A stretch of DNA of 64,000 bases from an uncultured Caulobacteraceae bacterium. GTDB lineage: Bacteria > Pseudomonadota > Alphaproteobacteria > Caulobacterales > Caulobacteraceae. Below, piece by piece: positions 26,005 to 34,515 of this stretch. The position numbers were made by a program, and so were the translations under genes. The stretch covers positions 62,001-126,000 of the forward strand of contig CAIQJF010000083.1 of assembly GCA_903872075.1 (NCBI GenBank). Direction: 5' to 3'. How positions within the stretch are numbered: position 1 is the stretch's first letter; each line of letters begins with the position of its first letter. The notes beneath the pieces were generated by a model. That model had not been told where the DNA came from. It made no database searches and saw only the letters and a program-made list of their open reading frames with translations.

Positions 26005-27156
26005 ATGGATCTCGTCGACGCCTATCTGCGGGCCATCGCCGCCCATCTGCCCAAGGCCGACCGCGACGACATCGTCGCCGAACTGCGGGACACGATCCTC
26101 GACAGGCTCGAGGCGCGCGAGGCGGCGCTGGGCCGGCCGCCGACCGAGGCGGAGATCGAGGCCGAGCTGCACGCCGTCGGCCATCCGCTGGAGGTGGCGG
26201 CGCGCTACCGCCGCGGGGCCAGCCAGCTGATCGGGCCGCGGCTCTATCCCTACTATCTGTTCGTGCTGCGGGTGGCTCTGTCGCTGCAGCTGGCGATCTC
26301 GGCCATCGTCTTCATCGTCGCCCTGACGCGGGGCGAGGGCGATCTCGGCCACGCCCTGACCGCCGCCATCGGTTCGATCATCAACGGCGCGATCACCCTG
26401 GTGGGTCTGGCGACCATGGCGGCCCTGATCATCGAGCACTATCAGGTCCGGCTGGGTTTTCTCGATCGCTGGCGGGTGAAGGACCTTCAGGTCCTTGAGA
26501 TCCTGGCCTTCGATCCCCTGCCGGTTCTGGACTGGGTGATGGGCCGCGCCGTAACCGCCTCGGCGACCGACGCCGGACCGCGCGAGCCGTGGCGCGACCC
26601 CCGTCCGCGTCGCCGGCGGCGTCGCGGGCCGGTCAATCCGCTGCTGTGGATCGCCAGCGGCGCGGTGCTCACCTTGTGGTGGGTCGGGGCGCTGCATTTC
26701 TTTCCCAGCGGCGCCCTGCGAGACGACCCGGAACTGGCGATCTTCGGTCCGTTCGCGAGGCTGGACTGGGCGGCGGTCAAGGCGGCCGTGTTCATCCCGG
26801 TGCTCGGCTATGGCCTGGCGCAGATCGGCGTCGGCGCGGCCATGCTGTGGCGACCGGCGGAACGGCGCGTGTACGTCGCCGGTCGGCTGGCGGTCTGTCT
26901 TGTGGCGCTTTGGGTCATCCTTCAGGCCTGGCTGGCCTCCCCGCTCACGCCGGCCATCGGCATCGCTGACCTTCAGGATATGTGGAGCCGCATCGAACAG
27001 CTGTGGACCCCGCCGCCGTGGCGGATTCCCGAAGCCGTCATCGCCCTCTGGTTTCCTCTGGCCGCGCTGGGCGAAATTCAGCGCGTTCTGTGGTTCGCCT
27101 GGCGGCTGATGAGCGCCGCCCCGGTCCCGATGGACGCGCGCGCGGCGGGCCGGTAA
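26005..27156 (+). CDS. HAAS domain-containing multi-pass membrane protein
   Basis: The 383-aa protein has an N-terminal HAAS/DUF1700-like helical domain (about residues 1-72, with AYLRAIAAHLPKADRDDI and a closing AVGHPLEVAARYR). This is followed by about six hydrophobic segments and an Arg-rich cytoplasmic loop (RRRRRRG near 208). HAAS proteins are almost always encoded next to a PadR regulator and are thought to respond to membrane conditions; the molecular role is unclear. AAGGAGG lies 8 nt before ATG 26005. It ends 8 nt before murI. Confidence 0.8.
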   Translation: MDLVDAYLRAIAAHLPKADRDDIVAELRDTILDRLEAREAALGRPPTEAEIEAELHAVGHPLEVAARYRRGASQLIGPRLYPYYLFVLRVALSLQLAISAIVFIVALTRGEGDLGHALTAAIGSIINGAITLVGLATMAALIIEHYQVRLGFLDRWRVKDLQVLEILAFDPLPVLDWVMGRAVTASATDAGPREPWRDPRPRRRRRRGPVNPLLWIASGAVLTLWWVGALHFFPSGALRDDPELAIFGPFARLDWAAVKAAVFIPVLGYGLAQIGVGAAMLWRPAERRVYVAGRLAVCLVALWVILQAWLASPLTPAIGIADLQDMWSRIEQLWTPPPWRIPEAVIALWFPLAALGEIQRVLWFAWRLMSAAPVPMDARAAGR

Positions 27157-27164
27157 ACGGCCCC

Positions 27165-28016
27165 ATGGCCATTGGCGTATTTGATTCCGGCATCGGGGGC
27201 CTCAGCGTCCATCACGCCCTGGTTGGGCGCCTGCCAGATGCGGACTTCGTCTATCTGGCCGATCAGGCCAACACCCCCTACGGCGGGCGCACTGGCGAGG
27301 AGATCGTCGATCTCACCCGCGCCGGTTGCGAGCGGCTGTTCGACGCGGGCTGCAGCCTGGTGATCCTGGCCTGCAACACCGCCGCCGCCGTGGCCCTGCG
27401 CCGCCTGCAGCAGACCTGGCTGCCGGGCTATCGCCGGGCGCTGGGTCGGCCTGTCAACGTGCTGGGCATCATCGTGCCGACCATCGAGGCGGCCACGGGC
27501 CTGCCCTGGGAGCATGAGGCCGAGCGGCGTGGGGACAAGGTCGAACAGCTGGATGTTCTCGGCATCTTCTCCACGCCGGCGACGACCCGCAGCCGGGTCT
27601 ATGAGATCGAGATCGACAAGCGGCGGCAGGATGTGGCGGTGTTCTCCGAGCCCTGTCCCGATCTCGCGCGGCTGATCGAGCAGGACGCCCCCGAGGCCGA
27701 GCTGCGCGCCGCCGTGGAGGGCCATGTGGCGGCCTTGAGCCGCAGGATCGGCCGCCCCCCCGACCGGGCAATCCTCGGCTGCACCCACTATGAAATCACC
27801 GCGGCCCTGTTCCGCGACGCCCTGCCGCCCGGAACGCCGTTGATTCACCAGCCCCTCGCCACCGCCGAGGCCATCGAGGTCTATCTGGCGCGGCATCCCG
27901 AATTCGAGCCAGGGACGCGTGGCGGCCGCCGGTTCCTGACGACCGGTCGGCCGGGCGCCCAGAACGGCCTGGTGTCACGATTCTGGGGCGAACCGCTGAC
28001 CTTCGACCCCGCCTGA
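27165..28016 (+). CDS. murI: Glutamate racemase
   Basis: MurI supplies D-glutamate for peptidoglycan. The 283-aa product has the first acid/base block FDSGIGGLSV (residues 5-14), the substrate loop NTPYGGRT, the first catalytic Cys in LACNTAAAVA, and the second in LGCTHYE. The open frame runs upstream into the HAAS gene; ATG 27165 gives the standard N-terminus MAIGVFDSG. It follows the HAAS gene by 8 nt and may be read with it, but no regulatory link is implied. Confidence 0.93.
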   Translation: MAIGVFDSGIGGLSVHHALVGRLPDADFVYLADQANTPYGGRTGEEIVDLTRAGCERLFDAGCSLVILACNTAAAVALRRLQQTWLPGYRRALGRPVNVLGIIVPTIEAATGLPWEHEAERRGDKVEQLDVLGIFSTPATTRSRVYEIEIDKRRQDVAVFSEPCPDLARLIEQDAPEAELRAAVEGHVAALSRRIGRPPDRAILGCTHYEITAALFRDALPPGTPLIHQPLATAEAIEVYLARHPEFEPGTRGGRRFLTTGRPGAQNGLVSRFWGEPLTFDPA

Positions 28017-28042
28017 CGATCAACCCCCTCGGGAGCGCCGCC

Positions 28043-28576
28043 ATGTTCAAACCCGCCGCCGCTGTCTGTCTTGCAGTCCTCGCCCTGGCGTCCATGGCCC
28101 GCGCCGAGGTGATCGACAGCCAGGCCGGCGGGTTCACCATTCGCGACAGCCGGCTGGTCAAGGCGCCGCCGGACCGGGTCTGGGCCACGCTGGTGCAGCC
28201 GGCCAAGTGGTGGTCGTCCGAGCACACCTACTCCCATGACGCCCGCAACCTCACCCTGACGCCCCGCCCTGGCGGCGACTGGCTTGAGACCCTGCCGAAC
28301 GGCGGCGGCGTGCGTCATATGGCCGTGGTCTTCGCCGCGCCTCTGACGACCCTTCGGCTGGAAGGGGGGCTCGGCCCCCTTCAGGCGCTGGGCGTGGCGG
28401 GACATCTGACCTTCACCCTGACGCCGGATGGCGAGGCGACGCTTGTGACCCTGACCTATGACGTGGGCGGCCACGCGCCCGGGGGACTGGACAAGCTCGC
28501 CGCCCCTGTAGACGCGGTTCTTGGCGAGCAGTTGGGGCGGCTCGCGACGGCGGCGGAGGGCGGAAAGTCGCCCTGA
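28043..28576 (+). CDS. Secreted SRPBCC-family protein
   Basis: The 177-aa protein starts with a signal peptide (hydrophobic residues 6-17, cleavage likely after ARA at 21). It then shows an SRPBCC/START-like fold: KAPPDRVWATLVQPAKWWSSEHTYS near residues 38-62, and the long C-terminal helix after GHAPGG. Such domains bind small hydrophobic ligands, and export is less common for them. It follows murI by 26 nt. The ligand is unknown. Confidence 0.75.
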   Translation: MFKPAAAVCLAVLALASMARAEVIDSQAGGFTIRDSRLVKAPPDRVWATLVQPAKWWSSEHTYSHDARNLTLTPRPGGDWLETLPNGGGVRHMAVVFAAPLTTLRLEGGLGPLQALGVAGHLTFTLTPDGEATLVTLTYDVGGHAPGGLDKLAAPVDAVLGEQLGRLATAAEGGKSP

Positions 28577-28631
28577 TCAGGAAAGAGTTCTCCGATCCGG
28601 CGTTTAAAATTAATCGACCCGGCCTATATGA

Positions 28632-29591
28632 ATGGCCATGCTCCCGACTCTCCGACAGCTGCAGTATCTCAAGCTTTTGGCCCAGCACGGCTCGTTCAGC
28701 CGCGCCGCCGAGGCCGCCCATGTGACCCAGCCGACCCTTTCGGCCGGCGTTCAGGAACTGGAGCGTATCCTCGGGGCGCCCATGGTCGATCGCAATCGGT
28801 CGGGGGTGATCCTGACCGCCGCGGGGACCGAGGTGGTGGCGCGGGCCGGGGCGATCCTGGCCCAGGCCGAGGATCTGGTTCAGGCCTGCCGCGGTGCGAG
28901 CCAGCCCCTTGAGGGCCGCCTGCGGCTAGGGGTGATCCCGACAATCGCGCCGTTCCTGTTGCCCGCCGCCCTGGGGGTGCTGCGCGCGCGCTATCCGAAG
29001 CTGCGGCTGTTCCTGCGCGAGGACATGACTCAGCGACTCATCGCCGATCTCAAGTCCGGGGTGCTCGACGCCACTCTGATCGCCTTGCCCTACGACATGA
29101 CGGGCCTGGAGTGGGCGCATGTGGGCGACGACGAGCTGATGGCGGCGTTTCCGGCAGGACATCCGCTGGGCGCGGACGCGACGGTGTCGCCGGGCCGACT
29201 GGACGGGGAGAACCTGATCCTGCTGGAGGACGGCCACTGTCTGCGCGACCACGCCCTTTCGGCCTGTGGCCTGGGTCCGCAGAAGTCCACCTACGAGGAG
29301 GGCTTCGCCGCCACCTCCCTGGCCACCCTGGTGCAGATGGTGGGCTCGGGCCTCGGCGTCAGCCTGATCCCGGCCATGGCCGTGGAGGCGGGTCTTGCCC
29401 GGGCGGCTCAGGTCGATGTCCGTCCCCTGGCCCCCGACCACGCCAGCCGCGAGATCGTGGTCGCCTGGCGGGCCGGGTCCACCCGCGCCACCGAGGGCCG
29501 CCTCCTGGCCGATCTGTTCGCCGACGCCGGCCGCCCGGCGGCCGGACCCAGTAGTTTTTCCGTGGATTTCGCCGTATCTGGGCGGCCATGA
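28632..29591 (+). CDS. oxyR: LysR-type hydrogen peroxide regulator OxyR
   Basis: OxyR senses H2O2 through a Cys-Cys switch and activates peroxide-defence genes. The 319-aa LysR protein has the HTH GSFSRAAEAAHVTQPTLS near residues 20-37. The redox pair is in LEDGHCLRDHALSACG: Cys203 and Cys212, the same nine-residue spacing as E. coli Cys199/Cys208. ATG 28632 or 28638 could start; neither has a clear ribosome site. It overlaps dapF by 4 nt (ATGA), so peroxide regulator and lysine/wall enzyme are translated together. No katG or ahpC is adjacent. Confidence 0.9.
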   Translation: MAMLPTLRQLQYLKLLAQHGSFSRAAEAAHVTQPTLSAGVQELERILGAPMVDRNRSGVILTAAGTEVVARAGAILAQAEDLVQACRGASQPLEGRLRLGVIPTIAPFLLPAALGVLRARYPKLRLFLREDMTQRLIADLKSGVLDATLIALPYDMTGLEWAHVGDDELMAAFPAGHPLGADATVSPGRLDGENLILLEDGHCLRDHALSACGLGPQKSTYEEGFAATSLATLVQMVGSGLGVSLIPAMAVEAGLARAAQVDVRPLAPDHASREIVVAWRAGSTRATEGRLLADLFADAGRPAAGPSSFSVDFAVSGRP

Positions 29592-30421
29592 GTTTCCCGT
29601 TCCTGAAGATGAACGGCCTGGGCAACGACTTCGTGATCGTGGTCGCCGACGGCCGGCCGTTCGAGCCCTCGCAGGCCTGGGCGCACGCGATCGCCGATCG
29701 CGCGCACGGGATCGGCTGCGATCAGCTGATCGCCATCACGCCGTCGAATTGCGCCGACGCCGGCATGCGTATCTGGAACGCCGACGGCGGAGAGGTGGAG
29801 GCCTGCGGCAACGCCACCCGCTGCGTCGGCTGGCTGATGATGCAGGCCACCGGGCGCGACGCCGTGGCGATCGAGACCTCGGCCGGCATCCTCAAGGCCA
29901 GCCGCGCCGGCCAGCGCATGGTCACGATCGACATGGGGGAGCCGGGCCTCGACTGGCAGGATGTGCCCCTGGCCTGGGAAATGGACACCAAGGAGATCTA
30001 TCTGGCCGTGGATCCGGTGCTCCGGGCGCCCGGCTGCGTGTCCATCGGCAATCCGCACGTGGTCTTCTTCGTGCCGGACGCGGAAACCGCGCCGGTGACC
30101 GAGGCAGGTCCCAAGATCGAGCATCACTGGCTGTTCCCGAAGCGCGCGAACGTAGGCTTCGCCCAGGTGGTCGGACCGCGTCATATCCGCCTGAAGGTCT
30201 GGGAACGAGGCGTCGGCCAGACCCGCGCCTGCGGCACCGGCGCCTGCGCGGCCCTGGTGGCCGCCCATCGACGGGGCCTGTGCGAACGCGCGGCCACCGT
30301 GGAACTGGACGGCGGCGAGTTGACCATCGAATGGCGCGCCAGCGACAGCCATGTGCTGATGACCGGTCCGATCGCTCTGGAGTTCGAAGGCCGCCTTCCG
30401 GACCCGGAGTCCTCGCCTTGA
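29588..30421 (+). CDS. dapF: Diaminopimelate epimerase
   Basis: DapF interconverts L,L- and meso-diaminopimelate for lysine and peptidoglycan. The 277-aa enzyme has MNGLGNDFVIV at residues 9-19, the two catalytic Cys (Cys73 in EACGNATR and Cys215 in RACGTGACAA), and GNPHVVFF. Its ATG overlaps the oxyR stop and its own stop is overlapped by the TTG of the next SDR gene, making a tightly coupled trio. Confidence 0.96.
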   Translation: MSFPFLKMNGLGNDFVIVVADGRPFEPSQAWAHAIADRAHGIGCDQLIAITPSNCADAGMRIWNADGGEVEACGNATRCVGWLMMQATGRDAVAIETSAGILKASRAGQRMVTIDMGEPGLDWQDVPLAWEMDTKEIYLAVDPVLRAPGCVSIGNPHVVFFVPDAETAPVTEAGPKIEHHWLFPKRANVGFAQVVGPRHIRLKVWERGVGQTRACGTGACAALVAAHRRGLCERAATVELDGGELTIEWRASDSHVLMTGPIALEFEGRLPDPESSP

Positions 30422-31269
30422 CCCTTCATGCCGCGATCGCCAGCGGACGCGCCGCCGTCATCACCGGCGCCGCCAGCGGCGTGGGCCTGGCCGCCGCGCG
30501 GCGCTTCGCGACGCTTGGGATGAATGTGGTCATGGCTGATCGCGCGGCCGAGGCCCTGGCCACGGCCGCCGCCGAGGTCCGCGCCGTCGCGGCGAACGGT
30601 GCGGCGGTGGACTGTCTGGAGACCGATGTTTCCGACACTGGGGCGGTCGAGCGCCTGCGCGATCACGCGTTCGCCCGGTTCGGCGATGTGGCGGTGCTGA
30701 TGAACAACGCCGGGGTCGGCGGCGGCGGGCACGCCTTCGAACGGCCCGACGCCTGGGCGCGGCTGCTGGGGGTGAACCTTGGCGGCGTGATCAACGGCGT
30801 TCAGGCCTTCACCCAGGCGATGGTCGATCAGAACCGGCCGGCGGTCATCGTCAACACCGGCTCGAAACAGGGCATCACGACCCCACCCGGCGACACGGCC
30901 TACAACGTCAGCAAGGCCGGGGTGAAGGTGCTCACCGAAGGGCTGCAGCACACCCTGCGCGGCCTGCCCGGCTGCCAGGTCTCGGCCCACCTGCTTGTCC
31001 CAGGCTTCACCTATACCGGCATGACCCGCCGCTCGCCGGAAAAGCCGCCCGGCGCCTGGACCGCCGGCCAGGTGATAGACTTTCTGCTGGAACGCCTCTC
31101 GGCGGGGGACTTCTACATCCTTTGCCCGGACAACGACGTGACGCGCGCGATCGACAACGCGCGCATCGCCTGGGCCGCCCAGGACATCACCCAGAACCGC
31201 CCGCCCCTGTCGCGGTGGCATCCCGACTGGCAGGCCGCCTTCGCCGAGTACATGGCGGACAAGGCCTGA
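30418..31269 (+). CDS. SDR family oxidoreductase
   Basis: The 283-aa short-chain dehydrogenase has the NAD(P) loop TGAASGVG near residues 16-23, NNAGVGG near 96-102, a catalytic Ser in VNTGSKQG, and YNVSKAGVK with Tyr/Lys. The open frame extends a long way upstream as a shadow of dapF. I place the start at TTG 30418, which overlaps the dapF stop as TTGA and has GGAG 8 nt ahead. The C-terminal FYILCPDNDVTRAIDNARI segment is typical of a clade of SDRs of unknown substrate. The signal-peptidase-like gene follows directly. Confidence 0.82.
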   Translation: MTLHAAIASGRAAVITGAASGVGLAAARRFATLGMNVVMADRAAEALATAAAEVRAVAANGAAVDCLETDVSDTGAVERLRDHAFARFGDVAVLMNNAGVGGGGHAFERPDAWARLLGVNLGGVINGVQAFTQAMVDQNRPAVIVNTGSKQGITTPPGDTAYNVSKAGVKVLTEGLQHTLRGLPGCQVSAHLLVPGFTYTGMTRRSPEKPPGAWTAGQVIDFLLERLSAGDFYILCPDNDVTRAIDNARIAWAAQDITQNRPPLSRWHPDWQAAFAEYMADKA

Positions 31270-32211
31270 ATGACCGGCGAGGGGGCCCGTGACGTAAGCA
31301 TCGCTCCCTCATCGCGGCGCAGACGGCGCTGGCTGGCCTTTCTGCTCAATCTGCTCTTTCCGGCGGCTGGCTATGTCTATGCCGGTTTTCCGGCCTATGT
31401 GCTGCGCGTCTGGGGCATTCTGATCGGTCTGCTGGCCGTGGCCGTCGTCTGGACCGTCGCCTCACCGCCCGGCGCTTATGGCCTCGTGGCGCGCGCCAGC
31501 AACATCAAACCGGCGGTCAGTCTGCTCGGCTGGGGCCTCGCCCTGACATTGGCCGTCCACGCCGCCTGGCTGAGCCGCCGCCCGCCTGCGTCCAGCGCAC
31601 AAGGCTGGAGACTGCTGGCGCTGGCGCTCTCAGCGCCCATGGCTGGCGCGCTGGTGTTGCGCCTCTACGGGCCCGTGGCGACCTACACCATCATGAGCGG
31701 GTCGATGGAGCCGACGCTCTCCGCGGGCGATGTCATTCTCTCGGGCGGCGCGCGCGCCGCCTGCGGCGGCCAGCCTATCGAGGCCGGGGATGTGGTGATC
31801 TTCCATCGGGGCGGCGTGACCTATCCCTCCCGCGCCATCGCGCGAGGCGGCCAATCGATCGCGGTCCGGGCCGGCGTGCCTGTGGTGGACGATAGACCCT
31901 TTGGACAAAGGACGATCGGCGGTTGGACCGGCAAATCGTCATCTCAGGAGCCTGCCACGCCTGGACGCCTGTTGGAGGAGACCACCTCGGCAGGGGCCCG
32001 TTATCGGGTCGTGGCGTTTTCTGAGCCGCAACCCCAGGACGACTTTCCCCAGACCAAGGTTCCACGCGGGACCTGGTTCCTGATGGGCGACAATCGCGAC
32101 GACAGTCGGGATTCCCGTTTCATCGGCGCGGTTCCTGAACACGACATCTGCGGCGTCGCGACCAAGGTGCTGTTTTCGCAGACGCGATCCCGGATCGGCG
32201 CGCGCCCATAA
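31270..32211 (+). CDS. Signal peptidase I-like membrane protein without the catalytic lysine
   Basis: The 313-aa protein has about four hydrophobic segments (residues 20-125), more than usual, then an S26 catalytic domain. The nucleophile region MSGSMEPTLSAGDV is intact with Ser145. The late box GDNRDDSRDSRFIGAVP is also intact. At the general-base position, where family members read Y-x-K-R, this protein reads TYPSRAIARGGQ, so Lys is replaced by Ser187 and the PGD turn by GGQ. It may be inactive, use another base, or act on special substrates. Its ATG directly follows the SDR stop. A standard LepB must be encoded elsewhere if this one is inactive. Confidence 0.8.
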   Translation: MTGEGARDVSIAPSSRRRRRWLAFLLNLLFPAAGYVYAGFPAYVLRVWGILIGLLAVAVVWTVASPPGAYGLVARASNIKPAVSLLGWGLALTLAVHAAWLSRRPPASSAQGWRLLALALSAPMAGALVLRLYGPVATYTIMSGSMEPTLSAGDVILSGGARAACGGQPIEAGDVVIFHRGGVTYPSRAIARGGQSIAVRAGVPVVDDRPFGQRTIGGWTGKSSSQEPATPGRLLEETTSAGARYRVVAFSEPQPQDDFPQTKVPRGTWFLMGDNRDDSRDSRFIGAVPEHDICGVATKVLFSQTRSRIGARP

Positions 32212-32281
32212 GGTCGCGGCCCGCCGAAGGTTCTGATATGAGCCGCGCGGGCGCCGTTCCGGCGACCGGTTCAAGGGTCCG

Positions 32282-33574
32282 ATGGCTGACGGTTTTCACA
32301 TCGCTGAACGCAACCGCCAGGGTGTGGCGACGGAGGTCGTCACCTTCGGCTGCCGGCTGAACGCCTGCGAGTCCCAGGCCATCCGCGAGCGCGCGGCGGC
32401 TGACGGCGTCACCGACGTAGTGGTGTTCAACACCTGCGCCGTCACCGGCGAGGCTGTGCGTCAGGCCCGGCAGTCGATCCGCAAGATGCGCCGCGAGCGG
32501 CCCGGCGCGCGCATCGTCGTCACCGGCTGCGCCGCCCAGATCGATCCGTCCGGCTTCGCCGCCATGGACGAAGTCGATTCCGTCATCGGCAACGCTGAGA
32601 AGTCCGCCCCCGGCGCCCTCATCGACACCGGACTGAAGGTGCGGGTGGGCGACATCATGTCGGTGAGCCGCACGGCCGGGCATCTGCTGGCCGGGTTCGC
32701 CGACCGCGCCCGAGCGCATGTGGAGATTCAGAACGGCTGCGATCACCGCTGCACCTTCTGCATCATCCCGTTCGGCCGGGGAAATTCGCGCTCGGTGCCG
32801 GCCGGGGCGGTGGTCACCCAGATCCGCGAACTGGTCGGCGCCGGCTACAATGAGGTGGTGCTGACGGGCGTGGATCTGACCAGCTGGGGAGACGACCTTC
32901 CCGGCGCGCCGCGCCTGGGCGGCCTCGTGCGGCGCATTCTGAAGGCTGTGCCGGAGCTGCCGCGCCTTCGTCTGTCGTCCATCGACACCGCCGAGATGGA
33001 TCCCGAACTGATGGCCTGTCTGGCCGATGAGCCGCGTCTGACGCCCTATCTCCACCTGTCCCTTCAGTCGGGCGACGATCTGATCCTCAAGCGCATGAAG
33101 CGCCGTCACAGCCGCGCCGACGCCCTGGCCATGATTGCCGACGTGCGCCGGGTCCGACCGGGTGTTGCGTTCGGCGCAGACCTGATCGCCGGTTTCCCGA
33201 CCGAGAGCGAAGCGGCGTTCGAAAACAGTCTCTCCCTGGTGACCGAGGCTGATCTGGCCTTCGTGCATGTGTTTCCCTACAGCGCCCGGCCGGGCACGCC
33301 GGCGGCGCGCATGCCGCGGGTCGATCCCGCCGAGGTCAAGGCCCGCGCCGCGCGTCTGCGCGCCGCCGGCGAGGCCGCCTTCCTGCGGCATCTGGATCGC
33401 CGCGTGGGAACGTCCGTCAGCGCCCTGGTGGAGCGGGAAGGACGGGCCCGGGCCGAGGACTTCACCGAGGTCGCCTTCACCGGGGCGGCCGCGCCGGGGT
33501 CCATCCTCACCGGGGTCATCGCCGGCCACGACGATCATCGGGCCCGCCTGGATGTCTGGAGCGTCACGGCATGA
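32282..33574 (+). CDS. mtaB: tRNA t6A37 methylthiotransferase MtaB
   Basis: MtaB converts t6A37 of ANN-decoding tRNAs to ms2t6A. The 430-aa radical-SAM enzyme has an N-terminal UPF0004 domain with three Cys in FGCRLNACES, FNTCAVTGEA and TGCAAQ, which bind one Fe-S cluster. The radical SAM set C153-x3-C157-x2-C160 (CDHRCTFC) follows. LHLSLQSGDD and VFPYSARPGTPAARM are MiaB/MtaB hallmarks, and a C-terminal TRAM-like stretch ends the protein. It overlaps ftsY by 4 nt. Confidence 0.94.
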   Translation: MADGFHIAERNRQGVATEVVTFGCRLNACESQAIRERAAADGVTDVVVFNTCAVTGEAVRQARQSIRKMRRERPGARIVVTGCAAQIDPSGFAAMDEVDSVIGNAEKSAPGALIDTGLKVRVGDIMSVSRTAGHLLAGFADRARAHVEIQNGCDHRCTFCIIPFGRGNSRSVPAGAVVTQIRELVGAGYNEVVLTGVDLTSWGDDLPGAPRLGGLVRRILKAVPELPRLRLSSIDTAEMDPELMACLADEPRLTPYLHLSLQSGDDLILKRMKRRHSRADALAMIADVRRVRPGVAFGADLIAGFPTESEAAFENSLSLVTEADLAFVHVFPYSARPGTPAARMPRVDPAEVKARAARLRAAGEAAFLRHLDRRVGTSVSALVEREGRARAEDFTEVAFTGAAAPGSILTGVIAGHDDHRARLDVWSVTA

Positions 33575-34515
33575 CCGAACGCCGGCAGGGCTGGTTCTCG
33601 CGCCTGACCGAGGGACTGTCGAAGTCCTCGCGCCAGATGACGCAGCAGATCACCCAGGCCCTGGTGGCCCGGCCGCTGGATCAGGCGCGGCTGGATGAAT
33701 TGGAAGAGATGCTGATCGAGGCCGATCTCGGCCCCCATGCGGCGGCGCGGATCGCCGAGGCCTTCTCGGCCCAGCGATTCGGCAAGTCCTCCACGGAGGA
33801 CGAGATCAAGGAGGCCCTGGCTGAGGCGGTGGCCGCCGAGCTGGTCCCGCGCCAGGGCGTGTTCGATCCCTTGAGCGGCCCCAGGCCATATGTGGTGCTG
33901 TTCATCGGCGTGAACGGCTCGGGCAAGACCACCACCCTGGGCAAGATCGCCGCCGATCTGTGTGGGCGGGGCGCGAAGGTGCTGATCGCCGCGGGCGACA
34001 CATTCCGCGCCGCGGCGGTGGAACAGCTCAAGGTCTGGGCCGATCGCGCCGGCGCCGACTTCATGTCGCGGCCGAGCGGCGCCGACGCCGCCGGCCTGGC
34101 CTATGACGCGCTCGAGACGGCGCGCGCCGAGGCCTATGACGTGCTGCTGATCGATACCGCCGGGCGTCTGCAGAACAAGCAGGGCCTGATGGATGAACTC
34201 ACCAAGATGATCCGTGTGCTCCACAAGATCGATCCGGACGCGCCGCACGAGGTGCTCCTGGTTCTGGATGCGACGGTGGGCCGCAACGCCCTGGCCCAGG
34301 AGAACATCTTCGGCAACGCCATCGGGGTCACCGGCATCGTCATGACCAAACTGGACGGCACGGCCCGGGGCGGGGTGCTGGTGCCCGTGGCCCAGGCCTC
34401 CGATTCGCCCATCAAACTGATCGGCGTGGGCGAGGGGGTGGAGGATCTCCAGCCGTTCGACGCCCGCGCCTTCTCACGCTCCCTGGTGGGGCTTGAAGGA
34501 CCTTTCCATGGCTGA
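33571..34515 (+). CDS. ftsY: Signal recognition particle receptor FtsY
   Basis: FtsY is the membrane receptor GTPase for SRP-bound ribosomes. The 314-aa protein has the NG domain only: N-domain helices to about residue 95, then P-loop GVNGSGKTTT (113-122), the insertion region with DTFRAAAVEQL, DTAGRLQNK, TKLDGTARGG and the closing GVGEGVEDLQPFD. The acidic A domain of enterobacterial FtsY is absent, as in many alphaproteobacteria. The ATG overlaps the mtaB stop, and the 3' end overlaps ispZ by 8 nt. Confidence 0.96.
   Translation: MTERRQGWFSRLTEGLSKSSRQMTQQITQALVARPLDQARLDELEEMLIEADLGPHAAARIAEAFSAQRFGKSSTEDEIKEALAEAVAAELVPRQGVFDPLSGPRPYVVLFIGVNGSGKTTTLGKIAADLCGRGAKVLIAAGDTFRAAAVEQLKVWADRAGADFMSRPSGADAAGLAYDALETARAEAYDVLLIDTAGRLQNKQGLMDELTKMIRVLHKIDPDAPHEVLLVLDATVGRNALAQENIFGNAIGVTGIVMTKLDGTARGGVLVPVAQASDSPIKLIGVGEGVEDLQPFDARAFSRSLVGLEGPFHG

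Noticed and set aside
32120-33538. 472-aa minus-strand open frame opposite mtaB
   Set aside because: Shadow; the plus-strand frame has all MtaB cysteine motifs.
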